From Thermoanaerobacterales bacterium (lineage in GTDB: Bacteria; Bacillota; Thermosediminibacteria; Thermosediminibacterales; Tepidanaerobacteraceae), in contig DUNY01000289.1 in assembly GCA_012839145.1 (NCBI GenBank), positions 1 through 7,189 on the forward strand: 7,189 bases of DNA, written 5' to 3'. The notes under the pieces were generated by a model that was given only the letters and a program-made list of their open reading frames with translations, did not search any database and had not been told where the DNA came from. Positions 1 to 6,139 of this stretch are shown in pieces. Position numbers and translations under genes: made by a program. The stretch's first letter is position 1; every line of letters begins with the position of its first letter.

Positions 1-1202
1 ATCTCTTGTAGGAAGCCCTCAAAATCGTTGCTTTGTATAATTTTATCGGAGATTTTTACACCCGATTTTATAGCTTTTGAAATCTTCATGGCAGGTTTGG
101 TGTCGCCAAAAAGAATAGCTCCTACGGGAACATTCTCTCTTAAAAACACCGCCCTATAAACATTATTTTCCTGATTAAAACTATTTATAATGGTGCAAGT
201 TCTGTCGTCTTTACATAAATCGCCCACTGAATATATTTCTACATCAAATACCTTTAGATAATTGGAGGGGATTACTTCATTGTATGAAGTCTTTTTTGCC
301 GCCATATTAAGCCCTGCGGTTTTACCCTGTTCCCGAGCAACAGGCCATATACCGTAAACCTGCCCTTTGTATTCGGCTATATCACCTGCCGCATATATGT
401 TTTGAGCGGAGGTTTGCATATACTCATCAACATGTATGCCCCTTCCTGTTTGAATAGAAGTATGTTTAACCAAGTCAATATTTGAACGGACCCCAGTGGA
501 AAATACTATAAATTCTGCTGGGATTGTTTGGCTATCACTTAATTGGATAGATGTGACCTGCCCATTTCCCAAGATTTGTGAAAGCTGGCCCTGTATAACA
601 AAATTAATCCCGGCTTTTTTACCTAATGCGGTTAAGAGTTCTGAGGCGGTTTTATCCAGCTGTTTAAAAAGAATATAGGGAGCTCCTTCTAGTACAGTAA
701 CCCGTTTCCCAATTTTTGCGAGAGACCAAGCCATTTCCAAGCCCAAGAGTCCACCGCCGATAACCGCACCCTGGGTTTTATCAGTGATAAAATCATTTAA
801 AATATGCACATCATCCAATGACCGAATGGAAAATACTCCGGCAAGATTTACACCGGGAACGGGTGGGATAAAGGGACTGCTGCCATTGGCAAGAAGAAGT
901 TTTGAGAAAACTATGGTTTTGCCGCCATCGAGTATGACTGACTGTTTTTGGGTGTCGATTCCGATGACTTTACAATTAAGTCGAACATCTATATTTAAAT
1001 CACGATACCACTCGGGTTTACGAATATATAGTTTGTCTAAATCAGGGGTTTCACCTACCAAACCTGACAACCACATGCGATAATAGGCATAATATGATTC
1101 ATCACTTAAGATAATAACAGGAGTATCCTTGTCATGTTCACGAAATGCTTCGGCCGCAGAAAGTCCGGAGATACCATTACCGATAATGACGATAGAATCC
1201 AT
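1..1202 (-). CDS. NAD(P)/FAD-dependent oxidoreductase, NADH:rubredoxin reductase-like (3' end cut by window)
   Basis: My own reverse-strand reading gives 400 uninterrupted codons from the ATG at 1202 to the window edge, so the C-terminus is missing, probably by only a few residues. The protein begins with an FAD-binding Rossmann motif (GNGISG, residues 8-13). A second dinucleotide motif, GGGLLGLE at residues 149-156, should bind NAD(P)H. The second FAD motif, YAAGDIAE, is at 270-277. There is no CxxC redox disulfide between the two Rossmann motifs, which argues against thioredoxin or lipoamide reductases. It fits the rubredoxin reductase / nitrite reductase NirB N-terminal family. A clear GGGAGG ribosome binding site lies 8 nt before the ATG. 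Rubredoxin lies 60 nt upstream on the same strand, so the inferred job is cytoplasmic NAD(P)H-driven reduction of that rubredoxin. A different electron acceptor cannot be excluded from sequence. Confidence 0.9.
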   Translation of the reverse strand, partial: MDSIVIIGNGISGLSAAEAFREHDKDTPVIILSDESYYAYYRMWLSGLVGETPDLDKLYIRKPEWYRDLNIDVRLNCKVIGIDTQKQSVILDGGKTIVFSKLLLANGSSPFIPPVPGVNLAGVFSIRSLDDVHILNDFITDKTQGAVIGGGLLGLEMAWSLAKIGKRVTVLEGAPYILFKQLDKTASELLTALGKKAGINFVIQGQLSQILGNGQVTSIQLSDSQTIPAEFIVFSTGVRSNIDLVKHTSIQTGRGIHVDEYMQTSAQNIYAAGDIAEYKGQVYGIWPVAREQGKTAGLNMAAKKTSYNEVIPSNYLKVFDVEIYSVGDLCKDDRTCTIINSFNQENNVYRAVFLRENVPVGAILFGDTKPAMKISKAIKSGVKISDKIIQSNDFEGFLQE

Positions 1203-1233
1203 ATTCCATTCCTCCCTTTATTTTTAGACACAA

Positions 1234-1257
1234 TAAGGCCCGTGTTGCCGGGCCTTA
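1234..1257 (-). other. intercistronic hairpin between rubredoxin and its reductase
   Basis: A perfect 9-bp GC-rich stem (TAAGGCCCG at 1234-1242 pairing with 1249-1257, 6-nt loop) fills the gap between the rubredoxin stop and the reductase ribosome binding site. In the direction of transcription it is followed by TTGTGTCTAAAAATAAA, which is not a good U-tract. A full intrinsic terminator is therefore unlikely. A leaky terminator or a 3' mRNA-stabilising structure that yields more rubredoxin than reductase is more plausible; this is inference. Confidence 0.6.
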
Positions 1258-1262
1258 CAGAT

Positions 1263-1421
1263 TTAAGCTTCTTCAAACATATCTTTTCCTACGCCACATT
1301 CGGGGCATACCCAATCGTCCGGAATGTCTTCAAAGGCAGTGCCGGGAGCAATACCGCCGTCCGGATCACCGTTTTTGGGATCATATACATATCCACATAT
1401 AGTGCAAACCCATTTTTGCAT
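1263..1421 (-). CDS. rubredoxin (52 aa)
   Basis: This is a classical small cytoplasmic rubredoxin carrying one Fe(Cys)4 centre for single-electron transfer. The 52-residue protein starts [15 protein letters not shown] and has the two cysteine knuckles CTIC (Cys6, Cys9) and CPEC (Cys39, Cys42). It also has the family's conserved aromatic and glycine positions (Trp4, Tyr11, Tyr13, Gly22-Gly23, Phe30, Trp37) and the DDWVCPECG signature. The length is exactly that of the family. The start ATG at 1421 follows an AAGGAGG site with 9 nt spacing. The gene lies between a rubredoxin-knuckle protein (35 nt upstream) and a rubredoxin reductase-like flavoprotein (60 nt downstream), all on the minus strand. 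It is probably the electron shuttle of that operon, feeding oxygen- or peroxide-reducing enzymes such as rubrerythrin or flavodiiron protein encoded elsewhere. Confidence 0.97.
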   Translation of the reverse strand: MQKWVCTICGYVYDPKNGDPDGGIAPGTAFEDIPDDWVCPECGVGKDMFEEA

Positions 1422-1456
1422 GCTTTTTATCCTCCTTGTCAATCTAAATCAAAGCA

Positions 1457-1792
1457 TTAACCCCATTTGTTTTTACTCATATGTCCTTTAAGTTCGGCTT
1501 TTATCCTCTGCTGAATATCAACGGCAAAGGTTTCAGCCGCTTGAAACAGTTGAACACAGGGTGGATCCAGTTCATCTTCGATACCTTTCTCACTGATCTC
1601 CTTTACCTTTTCCATCAAAGTCAGTAATTCCATGTGTAGGTTATTGGTATATCTGGATCTTTCAACTTTAGTGGCAGTATCGTCATCTAGTTTCTGAAAT
1701 TTTTCTTTGGGTGCACCACATTTTGGGCATTTTTCCGGAGCATCATCTCCGTCAAATATGTAGCCACATACACCACATTGCCATTTGGTCAT
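1457..1792 (-). CDS. rubredoxin-like domain protein with helical C-terminal tail (111 aa)
   Basis: The first 32 residues form a compact rubredoxin-type iron site: CGVC (Cys6, Cys9) and CPKC (Cys22, Cys25) separated by only 12 residues, with the [11 protein letters not shown] pattern typical of the C-terminal knuckle of rubrerythrins. The remaining 80 residues are charged and appear helical. They lack the paired ExxH motifs of a diiron ferritin-like domain, so this is not a rubrerythrin. One extra cysteine occurs in the tail (DPPCVQLF). Two in-frame ATGs compete, at 1798 and 1792. AGGAGG at 1801-1806 is only 2 nt from the first but 8 nt from the second, so I chose 1792 (protein starts MTKWQC). 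It is the first gene of the redox operon and probably a small electron carrier or a partner of the rubredoxin and reductase. The function of the tail is unknown to me. Confidence 0.85.
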   Translation of the reverse strand: MTKWQCGVCGYIFDGDDAPEKCPKCGAPKEKFQKLDDDTATKVERSRYTNNLHMELLTLMEKVKEISEKGIEDELDPPCVQLFQAAETFAVDIQQRIKAELKGHMSKNKWG

Positions 1793-1899
1793 AAACATAA
1801 CCTCCTATTTTATTATATTTTCCAAAAAACCTAAAAAACATTTCTTAAATAACAAACTTTTAGTCCTGATATAATCGGCTATACCTAAAATGTATTTTC

Positions 1900-1928
1900 A
1901 TTATAGCAACCTATAGATATTTTGACAA
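1900..1928 (-). promoter_or_regulatory. proximal sigma-A-type promoter of the rubredoxin operon
   Basis: Read on the minus strand, TTGTCA (1928-1923) is separated by exactly 17 nt from a perfect TATAAT (1905-1900). Transcription would start near 1893 and give a leader of about 100 nt before the first start codon. It is in tandem with a second promoter just upstream. Confidence 0.7.
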
Positions 1929-1938
1929 TGACAATTTC

Positions 1939-1968
1939 ATTATAATAATAATTATTACTATATGTCAA
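1939..1968 (-). promoter_or_regulatory. distal sigma-A-type promoter with PerR-box-like overlap
   Basis: On the minus strand TTGACA (1968-1963) and TATAAT (1944-1939) are both perfect consensus, with an 18-nt spacer. The -10 and spacer overlap a near match to the PerR operator TTATAATnATTATAA (plus strand 1940-1954, 12 of 14 fixed positions) and the 12-bp perfect palindrome TAATAATTATTA (1946-1957). Peroxide-responsive control would suit a rubredoxin operon, but the region is very AT-rich, so the operator is tentative. Confidence 0.65.
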
Positions 1969-1970
1969 TA

Positions 1971-2004
1971 CCAAAAAGAAAAAAATGCCGAAGATCGGCA
2001 TTTT
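1971..2004 (-). terminator. intrinsic terminator of ddl
   Basis: A 10-bp stem (1982-1991 pairing with 1995-2004, core TGCCGA/TCGGCA) with a 3-nt loop is followed on the minus strand by a strong T-rich tract, TTTTTTTCTTTTT when counted from the stem end. It lies about 65 nt beyond the ddl stop codon and just before the promoters of the rubredoxin operon, so it separates the two transcription units. Confidence 0.88.
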
Positions 2005-2069
2005 GCGTTTTCAACAAAAATCGTAACAATGTAAGTCAATTTTTGGACAAATGTGAAACAAGCTTCATT

Positions 2070-3161
2070 CTATGCTAATTTTAATTCATTTTTCTGCCGG
2101 TGACGTTCAAAAGCAAACTCAATCAGCTCATCTATAAGATCCTTATATGAGAGGCCGGAGACTTCCCACATCTTCGGATACATGCTTATTTTGGTGAAGC
2201 CGGGAATTGTATTTAGTTCGTTTATATATATATTACCCGAAACCTTACTCATGAGAAAATCCACTCGAGCCATACCGCTGCAATCTAAAGCGGTGAAGGC
2301 TTTGACTGCCAATTCCTGTATTCTGCTTACATCTTTTCGTGAAACAGGTGCCGGGAGTAGTAGCTTTGATTTATCTCCATCCGAATACTTTGCTGTATAA
2401 TCATAGAAATCTCGGCTGGGGATAATTTCACCGGGCAATGAAGCCTTTGGCTCGTCATTCCCCAGGACTGAACATTCAATTTCACGAGCATCAATAAATT
2501 TTTCAACAAGCACTTTTATGTCGTATTGTGCCGCTATCATAAGAGCTGATTTTAATTCTTCACGATTTCGGGCTTTAGAAATACCTACACTTGAACCCAA
2601 GTTTGCAGGTTTCACGAAACAGGGATAGCCTAAATAATCTTCCAGTTCCGATATAATTTCCGGCATACGAACAAGCAATTCTCTCTTATAAAACACCTTG
2701 TAATCCACTATAGGCAGACCGTTTTGCTCAAGTATTTTTTTGGAAAAGACTTTATCCATACAAAGGGCGGAAGAAGTTACACCACAGCTTACATAAGGAA
2801 TGTTCATCATTTCAAAAAGACTTTGCACGGTTCCGTCTTCTCCACGAGGACCGTGAAGTACAGGGAAAACCACATCAAGATAATAACGGCTTTCTTTGCC
2901 GTCAATTAAGGTTATTATACATTTGTGATTTGGGTCCGGAGACAGTAAGGCGGGAACAGCCTCGTCAGGCCAACTGCCATCCTCTATTTTTGATATATCA
3001 CCTAAAAAAAGATTCCAATTGCCTTCTTTTGTTATTCCAATAGGTATAATGTCGTATTTTGTTTTATCCATCACTTTAATAACTGAAGCTGAGGACATCA
3101 ACGATACCTCATGTTCTCCTGATTGACCGCCAAAGACTATGCCAACCTTTGTTTTTTCCAC
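2070..3161 (-). CDS. ddl: D-alanine--D-alanine ligase (363 aa)
   Basis: This ATP-grasp enzyme joins two D-alanines in the cytoplasm for the peptidoglycan stem peptide. The N-terminal substrate domain has GGQSGEHEVS (residues 11-20), containing the conserved catalytic Glu. HGPRGEDG is at 103-110 and MDK at 135-137. The ATP-binding KPANLGSSVG is at 184-193. The omega-loop YDYTAKY (253-259) has the Lys-Tyr pair typical of D-Ala-D-Ala enzymes rather than the D-lactate ligases VanA/VanB. The metal-binding segment NELNTIPGFT is at 314-323, with Asp301 upstream. I chose the GTG at 3161 as start because AAAGGAG lies 8 nt before it and the family's N-terminal strand begins there. The upstream in-frame ATG at 3209 would add a 16-residue tail and has no good binding site. 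The length is normal for the family. It has its own promoter and terminator, so it appears monocistronic. Confidence 0.97.
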   Translation of the reverse strand: MEKTKVGIVFGGQSGEHEVSLMSSASVIKVMDKTKYDIIPIGITKEGNWNLFLGDISKIEDGSWPDEAVPALLSPDPNHKCIITLIDGKESRYYLDVVFPVLHGPRGEDGTVQSLFEMMNIPYVSCGVTSSALCMDKVFSKKILEQNGLPIVDYKVFYKRELLVRMPEIISELEDYLGYPCFVKPANLGSSVGISKARNREELKSALMIAAQYDIKVLVEKFIDAREIECSVLGNDEPKASLPGEIIPSRDFYDYTAKYSDGDKSKLLLPAPVSRKDVSRIQELAVKAFTALDCSGMARVDFLMSKVSGNIYINELNTIPGFTKISMYPKMWEVSGLSYKDLIDELIEFAFERHRQKNELKLA

Positions 3162-3245
3162 TGATAGCACTCCTTTCCAATTTAACAGTAAAAAGAGGAA
3201 TAGCCTCACTTAGATTCCATTTTTAACTATCATTAGTATATATTT

Positions 3246-3274
3246 ATTATAATATAAAAAAAGCCTCATCACAA
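3246..3274 (-). promoter_or_regulatory. putative sigma-A promoter of ddl
   Basis: On the minus strand TTGTGA (3274-3269) is followed after 17 nt by a perfect TATAAT (3251-3246). The start site would be near 3239, giving a leader of about 75-80 nt before the GTG start. The leader holds a small GAGG/CCTC hairpin (around 3194-3206) followed by TTTTT, too short to call an attenuator. Confidence 0.65.
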
Positions 3275-3323
3275 ACAAATAAGGGTTCCATAAAGAGCTT
3301 TTAAAAAAATATAAATATAACTA

Positions 3324-3360
3324 TTGACTTTTTGACAATTAAGACATAATATATTATTAA
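3324..3360 (+). promoter_or_regulatory. putative promoter of the 48-codon gene
   Basis: Two overlapping -35-like hexamers, TTGACT (3324-3329) and TTGACA (3332-3337), precede an AT-rich stretch. The better-spaced choices are TTGACA with TATTAA (3355-3360, 17-nt spacer) and TTGACT with TAATAT (3347-3352, 17-nt spacer). The exact -10 is ambiguous. Confidence 0.45.
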
Positions 3361-3408
3361 AACATTAATACTGAAAAGCATTATCAGTGATTACAGGAGG
3401 ACATTAAG

Positions 3409-3555
3409 ATGACAAGAAACAAGATATCCATGTTGGAATGGGAAAGAGAAAATTTGTTAAATCAGTGGACTAGAAATGAAGGAAACAGGGTAAAACTTTT
3501 GGTTCGTATTATGGAAATTGAGGAACAAATTGATGATTTAAAAAAGGGTGCTTAA
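3409..3555 (+). CDS. hypothetical small protein, charged and helical (48 aa)
   Basis: I do not recognise this gene. The ATG at 3409 is preceded by AGGAGG with 8 nt spacing, an excellent ribosome binding site, and by a plausible promoter. The product is 48 residues, starts MTRNKISMLEWERENLLNQW, has no cysteine, no signal peptide and no membrane segment, and is rich in Glu, Lys, Arg and Asn. Residues 29-45 (VKLLVRIMEIEEQIDDL) have an amphipathic, coiled-coil-like spacing of Leu, Ile and Met. The overall look is reminiscent of small regulatory helical-hairpin proteins of Firmicutes, but I do not see the SQELD motif of the Spo0E family. It is divergent from ddl and convergent with the cysteine desulfurase gene, so its context gives no function. 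Confidence 0.6.
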   Translation: MTRNKISMLEWERENLLNQWTRNEGNRVKLLVRIMEIEEQIDDLKKGA

Positions 3556-3636
3556 TTTGCTTGAAATGTGATTACTCCTTACTTCTGATTTAATTTTGCA
3601 ATAGCAGAACAAATGTATTAATAAGATGGTAGTCAC

Positions 3637-3672
3637 TAATATGTATATAGCTTTGTAGCTATATACATATTA
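3637..3672. repeat. perfect 16-bp inverted repeat with 4-nt loop
   Basis: TAATATGTATATAGCT (3637-3652) is exactly complementary to 3657-3672, with the loop TTGT. As RNA or as a cruciform it would be a long uninterrupted hairpin. It is AT-rich and lacks a T-run on either side, so it is not a standard terminator. It lies about 80 bp past the small gene's stop, in the convergent gap, and may be a 3' stabiliser, a protein-binding palindrome or a short repeat element. Confidence 0.75.
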
Positions 3673-3688
3673 AATGCAATCTGAATAC

Positions 3689-3730
3689 AAGAAAGAGGTT
3701 TTCTCGTTATGATGGAAAACCTCTTTCTTT
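3689..3730. terminator. likely bidirectional terminator between convergent genes
   Basis: A 15-bp perfect stem (AAGAAAGAGGTTTTC at 3689-3703 pairing with 3715-3729) has an 11-nt loop. On the plus strand it is followed by TTTAATG, on the minus strand by TTGTATTC. The A/T-rich stem ends can serve as part of the U-tract in either direction. It sits 13 nt past the cysteine desulfurase stop (minus strand) and downstream of the 48-codon gene (plus strand), which is the expected place for a shared terminator. Confidence 0.7.
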
Positions 3731-3742
3731 AATGTAAAGCCC

Positions 3743-4897
3743 CTAATCGGCTGTAAGTTGATTTAATGCTTCAATGCTGTATATAACTTCTTCTTCTGTG
3801 TTGAAATATCCGAAACTGAATCTCAAAGTTCCTTCGGGAAAAGTTCCGATTGTTTTGTGACCCAGTGGAGAACAATGAAGCCCGGACCTGATCATTATGC
3901 CATAATCGGCATCAAGACTAAAAGCCAGTTCACTCAGATCTCTCCCTTCAACAGTTATGGAAACGGTTGAAACCATTTTGTCCATATCTTTAGGCCCCCA
4001 TATACTTATGCCGGGAATTTGTTGCAACCCGTTAACAAATGTTCTTGTTAATTGCATTTCATGTTGATGTATATTTTCAACACCTTTTTCCAAAATAAAA
4101 TTCAGGCCGGCATTAAGCCCTGCAATACCAGCAGTATTAGGTGTACCTGCCTCCATTTTGTCCGGCATAAAATCAGGCTGTAATTCCACATCAGATCGAC
4201 TGCCGGTTCCCCCATGGACAGAGGGTGCTAAGATTTTTGCAGCTCTAGGGCTTATTACCATCCCACCGGTGCCGGGTGGGCCGTATAAAGCTTTGTGACC
4301 GGTAAAACAAAGAAAGTCCAGATCAAGTTTTTTAAAGTCAATTTCCAATACCCCGGCCGTTTGAGCTGCATCTACTACCAACATCGCATCTGTATATTCT
4401 TTAAGGTCATGCAGTGTTTCAACGGGCATTATACCCCCTGTAACATTAGATGCATGGGTCATTATAATCATCTTAGTGGTAGGTTTTATAGCTTTTTTTA
4501 TTTGTTCAGGGTCCAGTTCTCCCTTTTTATTACACTGTATTATATTTAACGCTATTTTCCTGGTTTGTTCCAAATATCGCAGTGGTCTTATAACTGAATT
4601 GTGCTCCATGCTGGTGGTAATAACATGATCTCCCGGCTTTAACACACCTAGTAAGGCGAAATTCAGAGCATAAGTTACATTAGGTGTGAAAATAACGTAT
4701 TCTTCAGACGGTGCGTTAAATAACTGTTTTAATTTTTGTCTTGTGTCAAAAACAACTCTTCCGGCTTCCAATCCAAGGAAATAACCTCCCCTACCGGGGC
4801 TTGAGCATATATTTTGAAGGTAGTTGTTTACGGCAGATATTACCGAAGGCGGTTTAGGATTGGATGTGGCGGCATTATCCAGGTATATTTTTTTCAC
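3743..4897 (-). CDS. cysteine desulfurase-family PLP enzyme (aminotransferase class V, 384 aa)
   Basis: This is a fold-type I PLP enzyme of the NifS/SufS superfamily, which removes sulfur (or selenium) from cysteine (or selenocysteine) as an enzyme-bound persulfide. Visible landmarks are YLDNAATS (5-12), EHNS with the PLP-stacking His99, VVDAAQT with Asp176 and Gln179, the PLP-binding Lys202 in FTGHKALYG, and the catalytic-loop Cys342 in RSGLHCSPLGHKTIGT. The GLHCxPLxHKTIG loop is characteristic of the subfamily I know as the TIGR01977 group rather than housekeeping IscS or SufS. The start is GTG at 4897 with AGGAGG 7 nt upstream. The gene diverges from a yedE-tusA-DUF3343 operon, which suggests it supplies sulfur or selenium to those carriers. 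Choice between cysteine and selenocysteine as substrate cannot be made from sequence alone. Confidence 0.92.
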   Translation of the reverse strand: MKKIYLDNAATSNPKPPSVISAVNNYLQNICSSPGRGGYFLGLEAGRVVFDTRQKLKQLFNAPSEEYVIFTPNVTYALNFALLGVLKPGDHVITTSMEHNSVIRPLRYLEQTRKIALNIIQCNKKGELDPEQIKKAIKPTTKMIIMTHASNVTGGIMPVETLHDLKEYTDAMLVVDAAQTAGVLEIDFKKLDLDFLCFTGHKALYGPPGTGGMVISPRAAKILAPSVHGGTGSRSDVELQPDFMPDKMEAGTPNTAGIAGLNAGLNFILEKGVENIHQHEMQLTRTFVNGLQQIPGISIWGPKDMDKMVSTVSITVEGRDLSELAFSLDADYGIMIRSGLHCSPLGHKTIGTFPEGTLRFSFGYFNTEEEVIYSIEALNQLTAD

Positions 4898-4927
4898 TTT
4901 TCTGCCTCCTGAAACTTTTATGAAATC

Positions 4928-4956
4928 AGTATCTCATTTTCAAATTTTTTTGTCAA
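4928..4956 (-). promoter_or_regulatory. sigma-A-type promoter of the cysteine desulfurase gene
   Basis: On the minus strand a perfect TTGACA (4956-4951) is followed after 17 nt by GATACT (4933-4928), a 4/6 match to the -10 consensus. The predicted start is near 4921, about 24 nt before the GTG codon, leaving room only for the ribosome binding site. Confidence 0.65.
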
Positions 4957-4962
4957 TGAAGT

Positions 4963-4987
4963 ATAGAAAATTCCTATGGTTTTCTAT
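4963..4987. promoter_or_regulatory. inverted repeat between the divergent promoters, possible operator
   Basis: ATAGAAAA (4963-4970) and TTTTCTAT (4980-4987) form a perfect 8-bp inverted repeat with a 9-bp centre. It lies just upstream of the desulfurase -35 and upstream of the likely yedE promoter, a suitable place for one regulator to control both units. No known binding site is recognised. Confidence 0.35.
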
Positions 4988-5007
4988 TATCCCATTTGAA
5001 ATTAAAA

Positions 5008-5037
5008 TTGTGAATACAATCCCATGCATGATAAAAT
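5008..5037 (+). promoter_or_regulatory. putative promoter of the yedE operon
   Basis: TTGTGA (5008-5013) and TAAAAT (5032-5037) are spaced by 18 nt. Start would fall near 5044, about 25 nt before the TTG codon. A small inverted repeat ATTGT-GAAT-ACAAT (5007-5020) overlaps the -35. The match is moderate and other hexamer pairs are possible. Confidence 0.4.
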
Positions 5038-5068
5038 ATTCATAAATATTATACAAGGAGTGAACCCA

Positions 5069-6139
5069 TTGGACCAAAAAAAAGTAGTAATTGCAACAGG
5101 TCTTATCGTAGGGATATTATCAATAGCTTTAGTAATTTTCGGTAATCCTCCTAATATGGGAGTATGTGTGGCATGTTTTATAAGAGATATCGCGGGAGCC
5201 TTGGGGCTTCATCGTGCTGAAACGGTGCAATATATAAGACCTGAGGTGCCCGGATTTATTTTAGGAGCATTTATTATATCCCTTTTTTATGGAGAGTTTT
5301 ATGCTCGAGGCGGTTCTTCTCCATTGACACGTTTTATCATCGGCTTTTTCGTCATGACAGGAGCTTTAGTGTTTTTGGGATGTCCTCTGAGAATGATTTT
5401 GCGTTTGGCGGCAGGGGATTTTAATGCTATATTAGCTCTTTTGGGCTTCGCTGCCGGTATCTGGGTTGGGCTTATATTTATACGCAACGGTTTTTTACTT
5501 GGGAGAAGCTATAAACTTAACCCCGGCAATGGGTATATCATGCCGGTTTTATCTATTATAATACTAATATTTGGTCTTATATCTCCTTCCTTTATATTCC
5601 ACAGCGTAAAAGGTCCTGGCTCCATGAGCGCTCCTTTTATAGCTGCTCTGATCACAGGACTTATTGTAGGCATTCTGGCTCAACGATCAAGGCTTTGCAT
5701 GGCCGGTGCCATCAGAGACATCTTTCTATTAAAGGATTTTCATCTGTTTTGGGGGTTTGCATCAATTTTCGCAGCCGCACTTACAATGAACATAATATTT
5801 AGCAAATTTAATCCTGGTTTTCTGAACCAGCCTATAGCCCATAGTGATTCTCTGTGGAATTTTTTAGGGATGTTTTTAGCCGGTTATGGTTCAGTGCTTT
5901 TGGGAGGATGCCCATTGAGGCAGAGCATACTGGCGGGAGAAGGGGATACTGATGCGGCGGTAAGCTTTCTGGGTATGCTGGTAGGTGCAGCCTTTTCCCA
6001 TAATTTTGGAATTGCCGCATCTCCCTCAGGAGTGAGCATTAACGGAAAGATTGCTGTCATATTTGGAATAATGGTTTTAACAGTCATCGCTTTTCTTAAT
6101 ATGCCCAACACCGTTGACGCAAAGCGAGGTGAGATCTAA
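5069..6139 (+). CDS. yedE: YedE/YeeE-family membrane protein, putative selenium or sulfur importer (356 aa)
   Basis: This is a polytopic inner-membrane protein with about nine or ten hydrophobic segments and an internal two-fold duplication. The first half has GVCVACFIRD (31-40) and GCPLR (104-108). The second half repeats the pattern with RLCMAGAIRD (208-217) and GCPLR (280-284). Cys33, Cys36, Cys105, Cys210 and Cys281 are thus placed as in the YeeE/YedE (DUF395) family, whose members include a thiosulfate transporter that uses such cysteines. The length suits the two-domain form linked to selenium metabolism (YedE/FdhT type). I chose the TTG at 5069 because AAGGAG lies 8 nt upstream. The in-frame ATG at 5024 has no binding site. 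The stop overlaps the TusA gene's ATG (TAATG), implying translational coupling. Neighbouring carriers suggest it imports a reduced sulfur or selenium species. The exact substrate is not visible. Confidence 0.9.
   Translation: MDQKKVVIATGLIVGILSIALVIFGNPPNMGVCVACFIRDIAGALGLHRAETVQYIRPEVPGFILGAFIISLFYGEFYARGGSSPLTRFIIGFFVMTGALVFLGCPLRMILRLAAGDFNAILALLGFAAGIWVGLIFIRNGFLLGRSYKLNPGNGYIMPVLSIIILIFGLISPSFIFHSVKGPGSMSAPFIAALITGLIVGILAQRSRLCMAGAIRDIFLLKDFHLFWGFASIFAAALTMNIIFSKFNPGFLNQPIAHSDSLWNFLGMFLAGYGSVLLGGCPLRQSILAGEGDTDAAVSFLGMLVGAAFSHNFGIAASPSGVSINGKIAVIFGIMVLTVIAFLNMPNTVDAKRGEI

Noticed and set aside
1134..1460. Plus-strand 108-codon frame spanning rubredoxin
   Set aside because: It is antisense to the unmistakable rubredoxin and ends in the next gene; its composition is not protein-like and it has no start signals.
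1922..1946. TTGACA and TATAAT on the plus strand in the rubredoxin-ddl gap
   Set aside because: The spacer is only 13 nt and no plus-strand gene follows; these bases are parts of the minus-strand tandem promoters.
2182..2400. Plus-strand 72-codon frame opposite ddl, and similar frames opposite the reductase and desulfurase
   Set aside because: They lie wholly inside strongly supported genes, have no ribosome binding site and no recognisable protein motifs.
2070..3161. Vancomycin-resistance-type ligase (VanA/VanB or VanC)
   Set aside because: The omega loop carries the Lys-Tyr pair of D-Ala-D-Ala enzymes and there are no vanH, vanX or vanT neighbours.
5024..5068. Upstream ATG for yedE adding 15 residues
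   Set aside because: No ribosome binding site precedes it, it falls inside the likely promoter, and the TTG at 5069 has AAGGAG at ideal spacing.
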